Part shown: in pieces, positions 25,241-34,184 of the stretch
How the letters are laid out: each line of letters opens with the position of its first letter
How positions within the stretch are numbered: the stretch's first letter is position 1
DNA from: Micromonospora parva
Lineage (GTDB): Bacteria; Actinomycetota; Actinomycetes; Mycobacteriales; Micromonosporaceae
NCBI RefSeq assembly: GCF_000718515.1
Contig: NZ_JNZS01000005.1
Span: 62,001-126,000, forward strand
DNA length: 64,000 bases
Direction of reading: 5' to 3'
The notes under the pieces: generated by a model
What the model saw: only the letters and a program-made list of their open reading frames with translations
Databases searched by the model: none
What the model was told of the DNA's origin: nothing
Made by a program: the position numbers and the translations under genes

Positions 25241-27373
25241 GTGGAGACAGCAGAGCGGGCAGGCGTACGGGAGCGGGCCGAGGCGGTGCTGCGCCGGCTG
25301 GCCGGTGACCACGCCCGGCTGCGCGAGGATCAGTGGCGCGCCATCGAGGCACTGGTCGTCGACCGGCGACGGGTGCTGTGCGTCCAGCGGACCGGCTGGG
25401 GTAAGTCCGCTGTCTACTTCGTGGCCACCGCCCTGCTCCGGGACCACGAGCACGGCGACCAGGCCGGGCCGACAGTCATCGTCTCGCCGCTGCTGGCCCT
25501 GATGCGCAACCAGGTCGAGGCGGCCGCCCGGGCCGGCATCCGGGCCCGCACGATCAACTCGGCCAACCTCGACGAGTGGGACGAGATCACCGCCGAGATC
25601 CAGACCGGCGCGGTGGACGTGCTGCTGATCAGCCCGGAACGGCTCAACAACCCGGACTTCCGCGACGGCGTCCTGCCGAAGTTGGCCGCCACCACCGGCC
25701 TGCTGGTGGTCGACGAGGCACACTGCGTCTCCGACTGGGGGCACGACTTCCGGCCCGACTACCGGCGGCTGCGGACGTTCCTCGCCGAGCTGCCCGACCG
25801 CACCCCCGTGCTGGCGACCACCGCCACCGCCAACGCCCGGGTCACCCAGGACGTGGCCGAGCAGTTGGGCGACGCCCTCATCCTGCGCGGCACGCTCGAC
25901 CGCGAGTCGCTGCGCCTCGGGGTGCTCGACCTGCCCAGCCCCGCACATCGGCTGGCCTGGCTCGCCGACCACCTGGACCAGCTCCCCGGCTCGGGCATCA
26001 TCTACACGCTGACAGTGGCGGCAGCGGGGGAGACCGCCGAGTTCCTGCGCTCCCGGGGCTACCCGGTCGCCTCCTACAGCGGGCAGTCCGACGACGCCGA
26101 CCGGCGGGCCGCCGAACAGGACCTGCTCGACAACAAGATCAAGGCGTTGGTGGCGACCAGCGCCCTCGGCATGGGCTTCGACAAGCCCGACCTGGGCTTC
26201 GTCGTCCACCTCGGCGCACCACCCTCGCCCATCGCGTACTACCAGCAGGTCGGCCGCGCCGGCCGCGCCGTCGAGCACGCCGAGGTGCTGCTGCTGCCCG
26301 GCGTCGAGGACGCCGCCATCTGGCGCTACTTCGCCTCGCTGGCGTTCCCACCGGAGCAGCAGGTCCGCGCCGTGCTGGCCGCCCTGCACACCGACCGTCC
26401 GCTCTCCACCCAGGCCCTCGAACCCCTCGTCGACCTGCGCCGGGCCCGGCTGGAGCTGATGCTCAAGGTGCTCGACGTGGACGGCGCGGTCCGCCGGGTG
26501 CGCGGTGGGTGGCTCGCCACCGGCGAGCCGTGGGTCTACGACGAGGCCCGGTTGCGCCGCGTCGCCGAGGCGCGCACCGTCGAGCAACAGGCCATGCGGG
26601 AGTACGCGACCACGTCCGACTGCCGGATGCGGTATCTACGGGAACGCCTGGACGACACCGGGGCGGCCGACTGCGGCCGGTGCGACAGGTGCGCCGACCC
26701 CCTCTTCACCGCCGACGTGTCGACGGCCGCGCTCGCCGCCGCGCAGACCTTCCTGGGCCGCCCCGGTGTGGAGATCGCCCCGAAGAAGCTCTGGCCGACC
26801 GGGCTCGACGCGGTCGGCGTACCCCTCAAGGGCCGGATCGCCCCCGCCGAGCAGGCGCTGCCGGGCCGGTCCGTCGGGCGCCTCTCCGACCTGGGCTGGG
26901 GTGGTCGGCTGCGTGACCTCGTCGGCCCGGACGCACCCGACACGCCGGTGCCCGACGACGTCGCCGGTGCGGTGGTGGAGGTGCTGAAGGCGTGGGCGCA
27001 CGGCGACGACCCGTGGCCCCGCCGGCCGGTGGCGGTGGTAGCCGTCGGCTCCCGACGGCGGCCCCGGCTGCTCGGCTCGCTCGCCGACCGGATCGCCACC
27101 GTGGGCCGGCTGCCGCTGCTCGGCGAGGTCACCACGGCCGGCCCCGGCGGCCCGGCCGGGCCGCGCGGCAACAGCGCCCAACGGGTACGCGCGCTGCACG
27201 ACACCTTCACCGTGCCGACCGACCTGGCCGACGCGCTGGCCGGGCTGGACGGCCCGGTGCTGCTCGTCGACGACCTGATCGACTCGGGCTGGACGATGAC
27301 GCTGGTGGCCCGCGCGCTGCGCCGGGCCGGCGCGACCGACGTGCTCCCGCTCGCCCTCGCCGTGGCCGGCTGA
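25241..27373 (+). CDS. RecQ-family DNA helicase fused to a phosphoribosyltransferase-like domain
   Basis: Encodes 710 residues from GTG 25241. Helicase motifs: motif 0/I QRTGWGKS (Walker A at 51-56), Ia SPLLALMRNQ, DEAH (158-161) followed by the RecQ aromatic-rich loop CVSDWGHDFRPDY, III TATANARV, ALGMGFDKPD and QQVGRAGR (motifs V/VI). A RecQ-type zinc site is visible in the CR...CGRCDRC cysteines. The C-terminal 150 residues differ from RecQ HRDC: they end with VLLVDDLIDSGWTM, the PRPP-binding loop of type I phosphoribosyltransferases. A 3'-5' helicase role in repair or recombination is expected; the PRTase part may bind a nucleotide or be inactive. Confidence 0.9.
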   Translation: METAERAGVRERAEAVLRRLAGDHARLREDQWRAIEALVVDRRRVLCVQRTGWGKSAVYFVATALLRDHEHGDQAGPTVIVSPLLALMRNQVEAAARAGIRARTINSANLDEWDEITAEIQTGAVDVLLISPERLNNPDFRDGVLPKLAATTGLLVVDEAHCVSDWGHDFRPDYRRLRTFLAELPDRTPVLATTATANARVTQDVAEQLGDALILRGTLDRESLRLGVLDLPSPAHRLAWLADHLDQLPGSGIIYTLTVAAAGETAEFLRSRGYPVASYSGQSDDADRRAAEQDLLDNKIKALVATSALGMGFDKPDLGFVVHLGAPPSPIAYYQQVGRAGRAVEHAEVLLLPGVEDAAIWRYFASLAFPPEQQVRAVLAALHTDRPLSTQALEPLVDLRRARLELMLKVLDVDGAVRRVRGGWLATGEPWVYDEARLRRVAEARTVEQQAMREYATTSDCRMRYLRERLDDTGAADCGRCDRCADPLFTADVSTAALAAAQTFLGRPGVEIAPKKLWPTGLDAVGVPLKGRIAPAEQALPGRSVGRLSDLGWGGRLRDLVGPDAPDTPVPDDVAGAVVEVLKAWAHGDDPWPRRPVAVVAVGSRRRPRLLGSLADRIATVGRLPLLGEVTTAGPGGPAGPRGNSAQRVRALHDTFTVPTDLADALAGLDGPVLLVDDLIDSGWTMTLVARALRRAGATDVLPLALAVAG

Positions 27374-27581
27374 CCCCGCTGCCGCTGCCGCTACCGGTGC
27401 TGCCGCTGCCACCGCCGCTGCTGCCGCCGTCGCCGGTGGCGGCAGGCGGTGCCGCGGGGTCGATGGCGCAGCTCCGCCCGGTCGGGCGGCGGAAAGTTCC
27501 CGGGCACCGGTGAATGCGACAGTCGCCACGCCGTCCGGGCGTCGGCCTGGCCCTGCCGCCGGCGGCGGTAACGTGGGCAGC

Positions 27582-27668
27582 ATGACCGACCAGCAGCCCG
27601 TCACCCGCGGCGTCGACGCCGTCATTGACGTGACCGCCGGCCACCCGCTGGGCGCTGGCGGTGCCTGA
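27582..27668 (+). other. Short upstream ORF, possible leader or frameshifted N-terminus
   Basis: A 28-codon frame (ATG 27582, TGA 27666-27668) runs up to and overlaps the GTG start of the next gene by 8 bp. It encodes MTDQQPVTRGVDAVID..., a composition like the start of that protein. It is either a translationally coupled leader peptide or the original N-terminus cut off by a one-base frameshift. No strong ribosome-binding site is seen at either start. Confidence 0.4.
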
Positions 27669-28641
27669 GCAGCTCTCCGCGGTGCCGGTCCCGGACCAGG
27701 TGTCTGCGGCTCCGGTCATCGACGAGGTTCCCGCCGGGCCGGACCGGAGCACTCTCCGGCTGGCGCTGGTGGTTGGCGGGCTGGTGCTCGCGGTGCTGCT
27801 CGGCTTCGGCCTCGGCCGGCTCAACGCCACCGGCACCACCACCGGCAGCCCGTCGCTGGCGGCCGAGCACACCGATCCGCCGGGTGTCGCGCCGCACAAC
27901 CACGGCTCCGCCACGGCCGCCGATCAGGGCGCGGCCACCGAGGCGGGTGGTCTGGCGGTCAGCTCGGCGGGGCTCACCCTGGCCCCTCTGGGCACCGAGT
28001 TCGCGGCGGGCCGCGCCGGTCAGCTGCGCTTCCAGGTGCGCGACGCGCAACGTCGGCCGGTCACCCGGTTCGCCATCGTGCACGACAAGCCGATGCACCT
28101 CATCGTCGTCCGGCGGGACCTGACCGGTTACCAGCACCTGCACCCGACAATGGCGGCGGACGGCACCTGGTCGGTTCCGTTGACCCTCCCGCAGCCCGGC
28201 GTCTGGCGGGCGTACGCCGACTTCACGGTGGTTGCCGACGACGGCGCCCAGACCGCTGTGACCCTCGGCACGGACCTGGTCGCGCCCGGCGACTACCGAC
28301 CCCGTCCCGTGCCGGGGCCGGCCACCTCGACGACGGTGGACGGCTTCACCGTGGGCTTCCAGGGCACCCCGCAGCCCGGGACGACAGTGCCGCTGACCTT
28401 CCGGGTCGACGGTGCCGGTGGTGCCGCCGAGCTGCAGCGGTACCTCGGGGCGTACGGGCACCTGGTGGCGTTGCGCGAGGGCGATCTCGGCTACCTGCAC
28501 GTGCACCCGGAGACCGAACTGGTGGACGGTCAGATCAAGTTCTGGCTGACGATCCCCGGCCCGGGCCGCTACCGCCTCTACCTCGACTTCCAGGTGAACG
28601 ACAAAGTTCAAACCGCCGAATTCACCCTCACCACCCCTTAA
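27661..28641 (+). CDS. Membrane-anchored His-rich extracytoplasmic protein
   Basis: Encodes 326 residues from GTG 27661; an in-frame TGA at 27631 prevents a much earlier start. A proline-rich cytosolic N-terminus, one transmembrane helix (about 35-57, LALVVGGLVLAVLLGFGLG) and a large outer part with two related beta-sandwich units. Each unit contains clustered histidines: HDKPMHLIVV ... GYQHLHP in the first and YGHLVAL ... GYLHVHPE in the second. The repeated HxHP pattern suggests metal binding (copper-linked YtkA/FixH-like domains have similar layouts). No enzyme motif was found. It is convergent with a regulator gene, with a G/C-rich hairpin between them. Confidence 0.75.
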   Translation: MPEQLSAVPVPDQVSAAPVIDEVPAGPDRSTLRLALVVGGLVLAVLLGFGLGRLNATGTTTGSPSLAAEHTDPPGVAPHNHGSATAADQGAATEAGGLAVSSAGLTLAPLGTEFAAGRAGQLRFQVRDAQRRPVTRFAIVHDKPMHLIVVRRDLTGYQHLHPTMAADGTWSVPLTLPQPGVWRAYADFTVVADDGAQTAVTLGTDLVAPGDYRPRPVPGPATSTTVDGFTVGFQGTPQPGTTVPLTFRVDGAGGAAELQRYLGAYGHLVALREGDLGYLHVHPETELVDGQIKFWLTIPGPGRYRLYLDFQVNDKVQTAEFTLTTP

Positions 28642-28650
28642 TCCCACCCA

Positions 28651-28693
28651 TCCCCGCCCCACCGCCCTCCGAAGGGGGAGGGGTGGGGTGGGG
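28651..28693. terminator. G/C-rich hairpin between convergent genes
   Basis: CCCCGCCCCACCGCCCTCC pairs with the downstream GGGGGAGGGGTGGGGTGGGG block around a GAAG loop, with a few mismatches. It fills the 52-bp gap between the stops of the His-rich membrane protein and the HTH regulator and is most likely a bidirectional terminator. Confidence 0.6.
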
Positions 28694-29110
28694 TTAGCCG
28701 GCTCGGCGGATGGGGCGGCGGGCCAGGTAGCGGAGCAGGTCGCGGATGTGGTGCTTCTCCTCGGCGGGGACCGTCGGGTCGGCCAGCCGGTCGAGGATGG
28801 CCCGGACATCAGCCTCGACCGGGCCGTCGTCGTGACGTCGGCGCGGTGCGGGGCCGGCGTCGGGCAGCCCGAGCGCGCGGAACGCGGCGGCGACCGGCAG
28901 ATCCAGGGCGGCGCAGAAGCCGCGCACCTTGGCCAACTCGGGATAGTCCTGCCAGTCACCGGCCAGCCAGCGGAACACTGTGGAGCGCCCCACGCCCGTG
29001 TGCGAGGCAAGATCAGTCACTGTCCAGCCACGTTCGTCACGAGCGTCATCGATAGCGCGCCGGACGAAGCGGGCGAAGGCCATCTGCGGTGATACCTCGG
29101 CTGATCCCAT
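28694..29110 (-). CDS. XRE-like helix-turn-helix regulator
   Basis: The start is ATG 29110, downstream of GGGAGGGGAAG; 138 residues. The N-terminal HTH (about 10-65) reads FVRRAIDDARDERGWTVTDLA, then SHTGVGRSTVFRWLAGDW as turn and recognition helix. The C-terminal half is helical and charged (EADVRAILDRLADP, EEKHHIRDLLRYLARR). It binds DNA as a cytosolic transcription regulator of unknown target. The divergent small membrane protein at 29356 and the AT-richer spacer between them (around 29180-29290) would be the natural candidate operator region. Confidence 0.8.
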   Translation of the reverse strand: MGSAEVSPQMAFARFVRRAIDDARDERGWTVTDLASHTGVGRSTVFRWLAGDWQDYPELAKVRGFCAALDLPVAAAFRALGLPDAGPAPRRRHDDGPVEADVRAILDRLADPTVPAEEKHHIRDLLRYLARRPIRRAG

Positions 29111-29355
29111 CCCTGTGTGTCTTCCCCTCCCGCCGGAGCACCGGGACGATGCGCCTTTCGAGGGTAGTACGCCCACAGCCGGAAACAATTGACTGACCGC
29201 ACAAACTGTCCCGTGGATGAGACTTTTCTCTGCATGCGTGTGTGCAGAACGAAAATTGCATCCAGCGATCATCATCGTTCTCGTTTAGGCTCGGTCCCCG
29301 TCCCGACATGGGTCTTTGCCTGCCGCGTCCGACCGGACCACCGCCGAGGAGCACC

Positions 29356-29799
29356 ATGGCCGAACCGAGTCGCCCCCAGCCGTACCAGCCTGGTGCGGTG
29401 AGCCTCTTCTTCGTCGCCAAGGCCGGCGTCTTCGCGGCCGCGTTCTGGATCTGGTTGCTGGTCCTGGTGCTCCGCACCGACTCCGCTACCGGACTGCAGG
29501 TGCTGGCCGCCACCGGCACCATCACCACCACGCTGGTCGCGGTAGTGCTCGGTGCCCGGATGGCGTTGCAACACAACGCCGCCGTCCGGCACGCCGAGGT
29601 GAAGAAGCTGCTGGTGGACATCTCCTGGAACGCCTTCGCGGCAGCCGGCAACGCCGAGGCCGGCGGGGGCAGGGTCGTACCATTCCCGACCGCACCGGGC
29701 GACGGGGAGCGGAGCGCCCGTCGGCCCGGCGTCGACCGGGTGCCGGTCCACGACCGTGGTGCCGGCGAGCGTGACCGTGGCCGGGACCGTCGGCGTTAG
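29356..29799 (+). CDS. Small membrane protein of unknown function
   Basis: The start is ATG 29356, preceded by GAGGAG; 147 residues. Two transmembrane helices (about 16-40 and 46-68) are followed by a charged cytosolic tail ending in an Arg/Asp/Gly-rich segment (RGAGERDRGRDRRR). No known domain. It is divergent from the HTH regulator at 28694-29110, which may control it. Confidence 0.68.
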   Translation: MAEPSRPQPYQPGAVSLFFVAKAGVFAAAFWIWLLVLVLRTDSATGLQVLAATGTITTTLVAVVLGARMALQHNAAVRHAEVKKLLVDISWNAFAAAGNAEAGGGRVVPFPTAPGDGERSARRPGVDRVPVHDRGAGERDRGRDRRR

Positions 29800-29814
29800 C
29801 GAGCCGGGCCGGCG

Positions 29815-30975
29815 TTAGGAGGCGGACGCCTCGTCGGCGGCCAGCAGGGTCTCCAGTCGGGGGACGACCTGCCACTGGTCCACCAGCTCGCGGTACTCCG
29901 CGCGCTGCGCCCCGGTCGCCCCGGCACCGGTACGACGTGCGCGGATCAGCAGGTTGCGGGGCGTGTGCTGCGAGTCCACGAACTCCACCACCTCGGCCCG
30001 GTATCCGTGCAGCCGTAGCAGCCCGGCGCGCAGGGCGTCGGTGAGCACGTCGGCGAACCGCTCGCGCAGGATGCCCTGCCGGGTCAGCAGCTCGTACGGG
30101 GCCGGGGCGGGGTGGGCGCGCAGCTGCTTCGCCAGATCGTGGTGGCAGCACGGCGCGGCCAGCACCCAACGGGCCTCCCAGCGCACCGTGCGGGCCAACG
30201 CCTCGTCGGTGGCGGTGTCACAGGCGTGCAGTGCCAGCACCAGGTCGGGGGCGGGGTCGACGACGGCGTCGGCGATCGTCCCGGCCACGAAGCTGACCTG
30301 GTCGGCCCAGCCGAGCCGCTGCGCCAACTCGGTGTTGCGCCGCCGCTGGTCCTCGCGGACGTCCACGCCGACCAGTTGGACGCCGAGCCCTCGACTCGTC
30401 AGGTAGCGGTACGCGGCGAACGTCAGGTAGGCGTTGCCGCAGCCCAGATCGACCACCCGTAGCGGACCGGTCAGGTCGTCGGGCAGGGTCGCGGCCAGGG
30501 CCCGCAGGAACGCGTCCACCTGACGGCGCTTGGCCGCCGAGCCGCCGATCTCGGCGAAGATGGGGTCACCGGGGTCGAGCAGGTACTCCTTCGTCCGGTC
30601 GTTTCCGGTCGGCGTCGCCGCCGGGCGGGACGTCGCGGCCCGGTGCACCTGCGCCTCGCCGGACTTGGTCACCCGCAGCTGGAGCGTCGCGTCGGCCGTC
30701 TCGACGTGCCAGTTGCCGAACGGCTCGGCCAGCAGTTCGTCGACCGCCGCGGCGGCCTCCGGACCGGAGGCGATGTTGCGGGTGTACGGGCGAGCGCCGT
30801 CGGACGTGGTGATCTGGATCCGGGGCCCGGCCTTCAGCGTCACCGGCCGCAGTTCGGCCCGCTCGACGGTGGGGCGACGTCCGCGGCGGCGACCGGCGGC
30901 GACCGCCCGGGTCAGCGCGGGGTCGAGCAGCAGCGCCCGAACCTCGGTCAGGGCGGCGTCCAGTGGTTGCGGCAT
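29815..30975 (-). CDS. SAM-dependent methyltransferase (METTL25-like region)
   Basis: The start is ATG 30975 (MPQPLDAALTEVRALL), with GGA just upstream; 386 residues. The N-terminal third is a small alpha/beta domain. The Rossmann core follows: VVDLGCGNAYLTFAAYRYL (SAM motif I), VGVDVREDQRRRN, VALHACDTATDEAL and a CCHHDL motif. The LHACDxATDxAL plus CCHH pattern is the hallmark of the METTL25/RRNAD1-type methyltransferase group whose members act on RNA or protein. The natural substrate of the bacterial members is unknown to me. It lies downstream of and on the same strand as the DEAD-box helicase, with a terminator-like hairpin between them. Confidence 0.85.
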   Translation of the reverse strand: MPQPLDAALTEVRALLLDPALTRAVAAGRRRGRRPTVERAELRPVTLKAGPRIQITTSDGARPYTRNIASGPEAAAAVDELLAEPFGNWHVETADATLQLRVTKSGEAQVHRAATSRPAATPTGNDRTKEYLLDPGDPIFAEIGGSAAKRRQVDAFLRALAATLPDDLTGPLRVVDLGCGNAYLTFAAYRYLTSRGLGVQLVGVDVREDQRRRNTELAQRLGWADQVSFVAGTIADAVVDPAPDLVLALHACDTATDEALARTVRWEARWVLAAPCCHHDLAKQLRAHPAPAPYELLTRQGILRERFADVLTDALRAGLLRLHGYRAEVVEFVDSQHTPRNLLIRARRTGAGATGAQRAEYRELVDQWQVVPRLETLLAADEASAS

Positions 30976-31010
30976 CGTTCCATCTTCAGCAGGCGGGGTG
31001 GGAGACGGGA

Positions 31011-31047
31011 ACATCCCCCACGCCGCGCGAGGCGGTGCGGGGGATGT
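31011..31047 (-). terminator. Hairpin after the DEAD-box helicase gene
   Basis: ACATCCCCCACGCCGC (31011-31026) pairs with 31032-31047 across a 5-nt loop, with one mismatch and one G-T wobble. It lies 17 bp past the helicase stop and before the methyltransferase start, so it probably separates the two leftward transcripts. Confidence 0.6.
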
Positions 31048-31063
31048 CAGGTGTGGCTGGTGG

Positions 31064-32764
31064 TCAGTCGGCGGTCGCCTCGGCCGGCGTACCCGCACCG
31101 GAACCGCCACCACGGCGGCGTCGGCGGCGGCGCGGCTTCGACGGTTCACCGTCGGACGCGGTGGTCGGCTCGGCGGGGCCGGAGTCGGCGGAGATCACCG
31201 CGGTGGTCTCGCCCGCGACCACCTCGCCGGCGCGGCGGCGACGCCGGCGGCGGGGGGTACGGGTGCCTTCCTCGGCGGCGTCGACAGCGGGTGCGTCGGC
31301 GGCGACCGGCGTGCCGGCGTCGGGGCGGTCGCGGCGACCATCGCCCCGACCACGACGTTCGCCGCGACCCTCGCCGCGACCCTCGCCACGGCTCTCACCG
31401 CGTCGGGAGCCTCGGCCGCCGCTGTCGCCCCGGCGGGAGCGGGTCGTCCCACCCAGGTCCTCTTCGATCTCGGCGGACAGCCCGGCCCGGGTGCGCTCGG
31501 CCGTGGGCAGCGTGCCGCTGACCTCGGTGGAGATGTGCAGGTCGGTGTAGAGGTGCGGCGACGTGTGGTACGTCTCCGGCGGCTCCGGCATCTCCAGACC
31601 GAGGGTCTTGTCGATGATCCGCCAGCGCGGCATGTCGTCCCAGTCGACGAAGGTCACCGCGACACCCGTCGCGCCGGCCCGGCCGGTACGACCGATCCGG
31701 TGGGTGTAGGTGTCCTGGTCTTCCGGGCAGTCGTAGTTGATGACGTGGGTGACGCCGGTCACGTCCAATCCGCGGGCCGCCACGTCGGTGGCGACCAGGA
31801 TGTCGATCTTGCCGGCCCGGAAGGCCCGCAGGGCCCGCTCGCGGGCACCCTGGCCGAGATCACCGTGGACCGCGGCGACCGCGAACCCACGGAAGTCGAG
31901 GTCCTCGGCGACCCGGTCGGCGGCCCGCTTGGTACGGGTGAAGATCATGGTCAACCCACGCCCCTCCGCCTGGAGGATGCGCGCCACCACCTCGACCTTG
32001 TTCATCGAGTGGGTGCGGTAGACCAGCTGCTGGGTCTGCGGCGACGGGCCGGTCTCGGCGGTGTGCCCGGCGTGGATCGTCATCGGCTGGCGCAGGAAAC
32101 GCCGCGACAGGGTGACGATCGGGTCCGGCATGGTGGCCGAGAAGAGCATCGTCTGCCGGTCTTCCGGAAGCATCGCCAGGATCTTCTCGACGTCGTCGAG
32201 GAAGCCCAGGTCGAGCATCCGGTCGGCCTCGTCGAGGACGAGCGCGCGCACCCGGTCGAGCCGCAGGTGCTTCTGCTTCTGCAGGTCCATCAGTCGCCCG
32301 GGGGTGCCGACCAGGATCTCGACACCCTTGCGCAGCGCGTCGATCTGCGGCTCGTACGCCACGCCGCCGTAGATCGGCAGCACCCGGACGCCGCGCGTCC
32401 GGCCAGCGGCGGCCAGGTCCTTGGCAACCTGGATGCCCAGCTCACGGGTGGGGACGACGACCAGCGCCTGCGGGACGCCGTCGCTGCCCTCGCTCGGGGC
32501 GAAGACCCGGTCGAGCAGCGGAACGCCGAAGCCGAGGGTCTTGCCGGTGCCGGTGGGTGCCTGCCCGATCAGGTCGACGCCGCGCAGCGCGATCGGGATC
32601 GCGTACTCCTGGATGGCGAAGGCGCGGGTGATGCCGGCCGAGGCCAGCGCCTCGACGGTCTCGGCGCGGGCGCCGAGTGCGGCGAACGTGGGGGCCTCCG
32701 GTCGGACCGGGGCGGTGGGGGCCAGTTCCTGGCCGTCCAGCAAATCTTGAGTCAGGTCGCTCAT
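31064..32764 (-). CDS. DEAD-box RNA helicase
   Basis: Encodes 566 residues from ATG 32764 (MSDLTQDLLDGQELAP). All DEAD-box motifs are present: Q motif (ITRAFAIQEYAIP), I APTGTGKT, Ia PTRELG, II DEAD (VLDEADRMLD), III FSATMP, and VI HRIGRTGRAG. The C-terminal 150 residues are a basic Arg/Gly/Ser-rich tail (RGDSGGRGSRRGESRGEGR) and a RRRRRR/Gly end, typical of RNA-binding extensions of RhlE/CsdA-like helicases. It unwinds structured RNA, for example in ribosome assembly or mRNA decay. The M. tuberculosis gene in the similar neighbourhood is rhlE (Rv3211), recalled from memory. Confidence 0.95.
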   Translation of the reverse strand: MSDLTQDLLDGQELAPTAPVRPEAPTFAALGARAETVEALASAGITRAFAIQEYAIPIALRGVDLIGQAPTGTGKTLGFGVPLLDRVFAPSEGSDGVPQALVVVPTRELGIQVAKDLAAAGRTRGVRVLPIYGGVAYEPQIDALRKGVEILVGTPGRLMDLQKQKHLRLDRVRALVLDEADRMLDLGFLDDVEKILAMLPEDRQTMLFSATMPDPIVTLSRRFLRQPMTIHAGHTAETGPSPQTQQLVYRTHSMNKVEVVARILQAEGRGLTMIFTRTKRAADRVAEDLDFRGFAVAAVHGDLGQGARERALRAFRAGKIDILVATDVAARGLDVTGVTHVINYDCPEDQDTYTHRIGRTGRAGATGVAVTFVDWDDMPRWRIIDKTLGLEMPEPPETYHTSPHLYTDLHISTEVSGTLPTAERTRAGLSAEIEEDLGGTTRSRRGDSGGRGSRRGESRGEGRGEGRGERRGRGDGRRDRPDAGTPVAADAPAVDAAEEGTRTPRRRRRRRAGEVVAGETTAVISADSGPAEPTTASDGEPSKPRRRRRRRGGGSGAGTPAEATAD

Positions 32765-33156
32765 GTGGATGTGGGGGTGCCCTCTCGTGGGTGCGCCCGT
32801 CCTGTCCTCAGGGCGCGTTCGGTATGACGCGGGCCACACGGTCGGCGGCAGATTGCCGAGCTGGACCGGGCCGCACGCGCGCCGCAGGCTGAGCTTCGAT
32901 CAGATCGGCGCCCACGGCAACTGCTCCATGTTACCTGAACAGGCATGCCTGCGTCCCGATTCCCGGGCGGCCATCCGCCACGCGGGGCAAGTAAATGTGA
33001 CCTGCATCACGGCTTGACTGACCTGGTTCGCCCCGCCCCCGCAGAGTCGGGTGGGAGTCGTATCAGGTGCGAAGTTGGCGAAAACGGTTACGACGCGCAC
33101 CGCGGCTTCATGATCGATCGGGCCGGCGCGGGCGCGCGCCCGGTAGCCTGCCGCTC
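32765..33156. other. 392-bp intergenic region with a 12-bp palindrome
   Basis: The spacer between the divergent DEAD-box and MiaE-like genes holds no plausible coding frame. It contains a perfect 12-bp palindrome CAGGCATGCCTG at 32940-32951 and locally A/T-richer DNA (about 32985-33020, with TTGACT at 33014-33019, a possible -35 element). Both promoters presumably lie here. No convincing -10 box could be assigned. Confidence 0.4.
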
Positions 33157-33792
33157 GTGTCCGCCTTTGCCGTCGTCGATCTTCTGGGTCTCGTCGCCTT
33201 CGGCGAGCTGCTGGCCTTCGAGCGGATGGCCGGCGACGCCCGCCTCGCTCCCGACCTGCGCCGCCGGGCCGCGCTGAACGAGATGGCCGCGGCCGAGATC
33301 GCCAACTACCGACGCCTCGCCGACCGGCTCACCGAACTGGGCGTACCGCCGGAGGACGCGATGGCACCCTATGTCGAGCCGGTGCAGGCGTACCACGACT
33401 CGACCGAGCCGCGGGACTGGGCGGAAGTGGTCACCAAGGCGTACGTCGGTGACGCGATCACCGACGACTTCGTCCGCGAGATCGCCGACGCGCTGGCGGA
33501 ACCGGACCGGGCGTTGGTGCTGGACGTCCTGCACGACTTGCGGTACGCGGACTTCGCCGCGGCGGAGATCAGGATGGCCGTCGCCGACGACCCCCGGGTG
33601 GCCGGTCGGCTCTCGATGTGGGCCCGACGGCTGGTCGGAGAGGCGTTGTCCCAGGCCGGCCGGGTCGCCGCCGAGCGGGCCACGCTCACCGCGCTGATCG
33701 CACGGGACGGCCGGGTCGACGTGCCGGGGCTGTTCGGCAGGCTCACCGCCGCGCACACCGCACGGATGACCGCCGCCGGGTTGAACAACTGA
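33157..33792 (+). CDS. Ferritin-like-fold protein (MiaE-like family)
   Basis: Encodes 211 residues from GTG 33157. It is an all-helical protein with repeated Glu/His-bearing helices (ELLAFERMAGDA, NEMAAAEIANY, and a later FAAAEIRMAV) in the pattern of the ferritin-like superfamily, related to tRNA-(ms2io6A) hydroxylase MiaE. The actinobacterial members are conserved next to DUF3107 and TetR genes (Rv3210c in M. tuberculosis, from memory). Whether it binds a di-iron site and what it oxidises are not clear from sequence. Confidence 0.82.
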   Translation: MSAFAVVDLLGLVAFGELLAFERMAGDARLAPDLRRRAALNEMAAAEIANYRRLADRLTELGVPPEDAMAPYVEPVQAYHDSTEPRDWAEVVTKAYVGDAITDDFVREIADALAEPDRALVLDVLHDLRYADFAAAEIRMAVADDPRVAGRLSMWARRLVGEALSQAGRVAAERATLTALIARDGRVDVPGLFGRLTAAHTARMTAAGLNN

Positions 33793-33847
33793 CCGGTCGA
33801 CCGCTCGGCGCACGCCTGAGCGTCGGCTGGTCGGTCGGTGCCGGCCT

Positions 33848-33878
33848 GCGGCAGGTGGGCCGGACGCCGACCTGCCGC
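33848..33878. terminator. 9-bp stem between convergent genes
   Basis: GCGGCAGGT (33848-33856) and ACCTGCCGC (33870-33878) are perfect complements around a 13-nt loop. They lie between the MiaE-like gene (+) and the DUF3107 gene (-). A bidirectional terminator is likely from position. Confidence 0.55.
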
Positions 33879-33892
33879 GATGGCCGGACCGG

Positions 33893-34120
33893 TCAGCGGA
33901 CGGTGAACCCGACCGCCCGGGGCGACGCCTCGGCGATCTCGACGTAGGCGACCTTCTCGACGGGAACGATGACCCGCCGGCCCTTCTCGTCGGTCAGGGA
34001 GAGCGTGCCGCCGTTGCCGGCGAAGGCGTCGGTCACGATCTGCTCGATCTCGGCCGGCGACTGCGCGCTGTCCAGAACCAGCTCGCGCGGCGCGTACTGC
34101 ACGCCGATCTTGACCTCCAC
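33893..34120 (-). CDS. DUF3107 protein (TB9.4-like)
   Basis: A 75-residue protein beginning at GTG 34120 after GAGGAGGCACA. The sequence MEVKIGVQYAPRELVLDSAQ and its ending KVAYVEIAEASPRAVGF match the small ATP-binding-like DUF3107 family, which is restricted to actinobacteria and known in mycobacteria as TB9.4 (Rv3208A). A small mixed alpha/beta fold is expected. The function is unknown. It is followed upstream, on the same strand, by the TetR regulator (64-bp spacer), as in mycobacteria. Confidence 0.9.
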   Translation of the reverse strand: MEVKIGVQYAPRELVLDSAQSPAEIEQIVTDAFAGNGGTLSLTDEKGRRVIVPVEKVAYVEIAEASPRAVGFTVR

Positions 34121-34184
34121 TGTGCCTCCTCAACTGGGGCGAAAGAACCGCCCTGCGAAGGCTATCCGATCACGGGGTCGACGG

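Noticed and set aside
30530..32827. 765-codon frame on the plus strand opposite the DEAD-box helicase
   Set aside because: The minus frame has every helicase motif; the plus frame is a compositional shadow rich in G, R and V.
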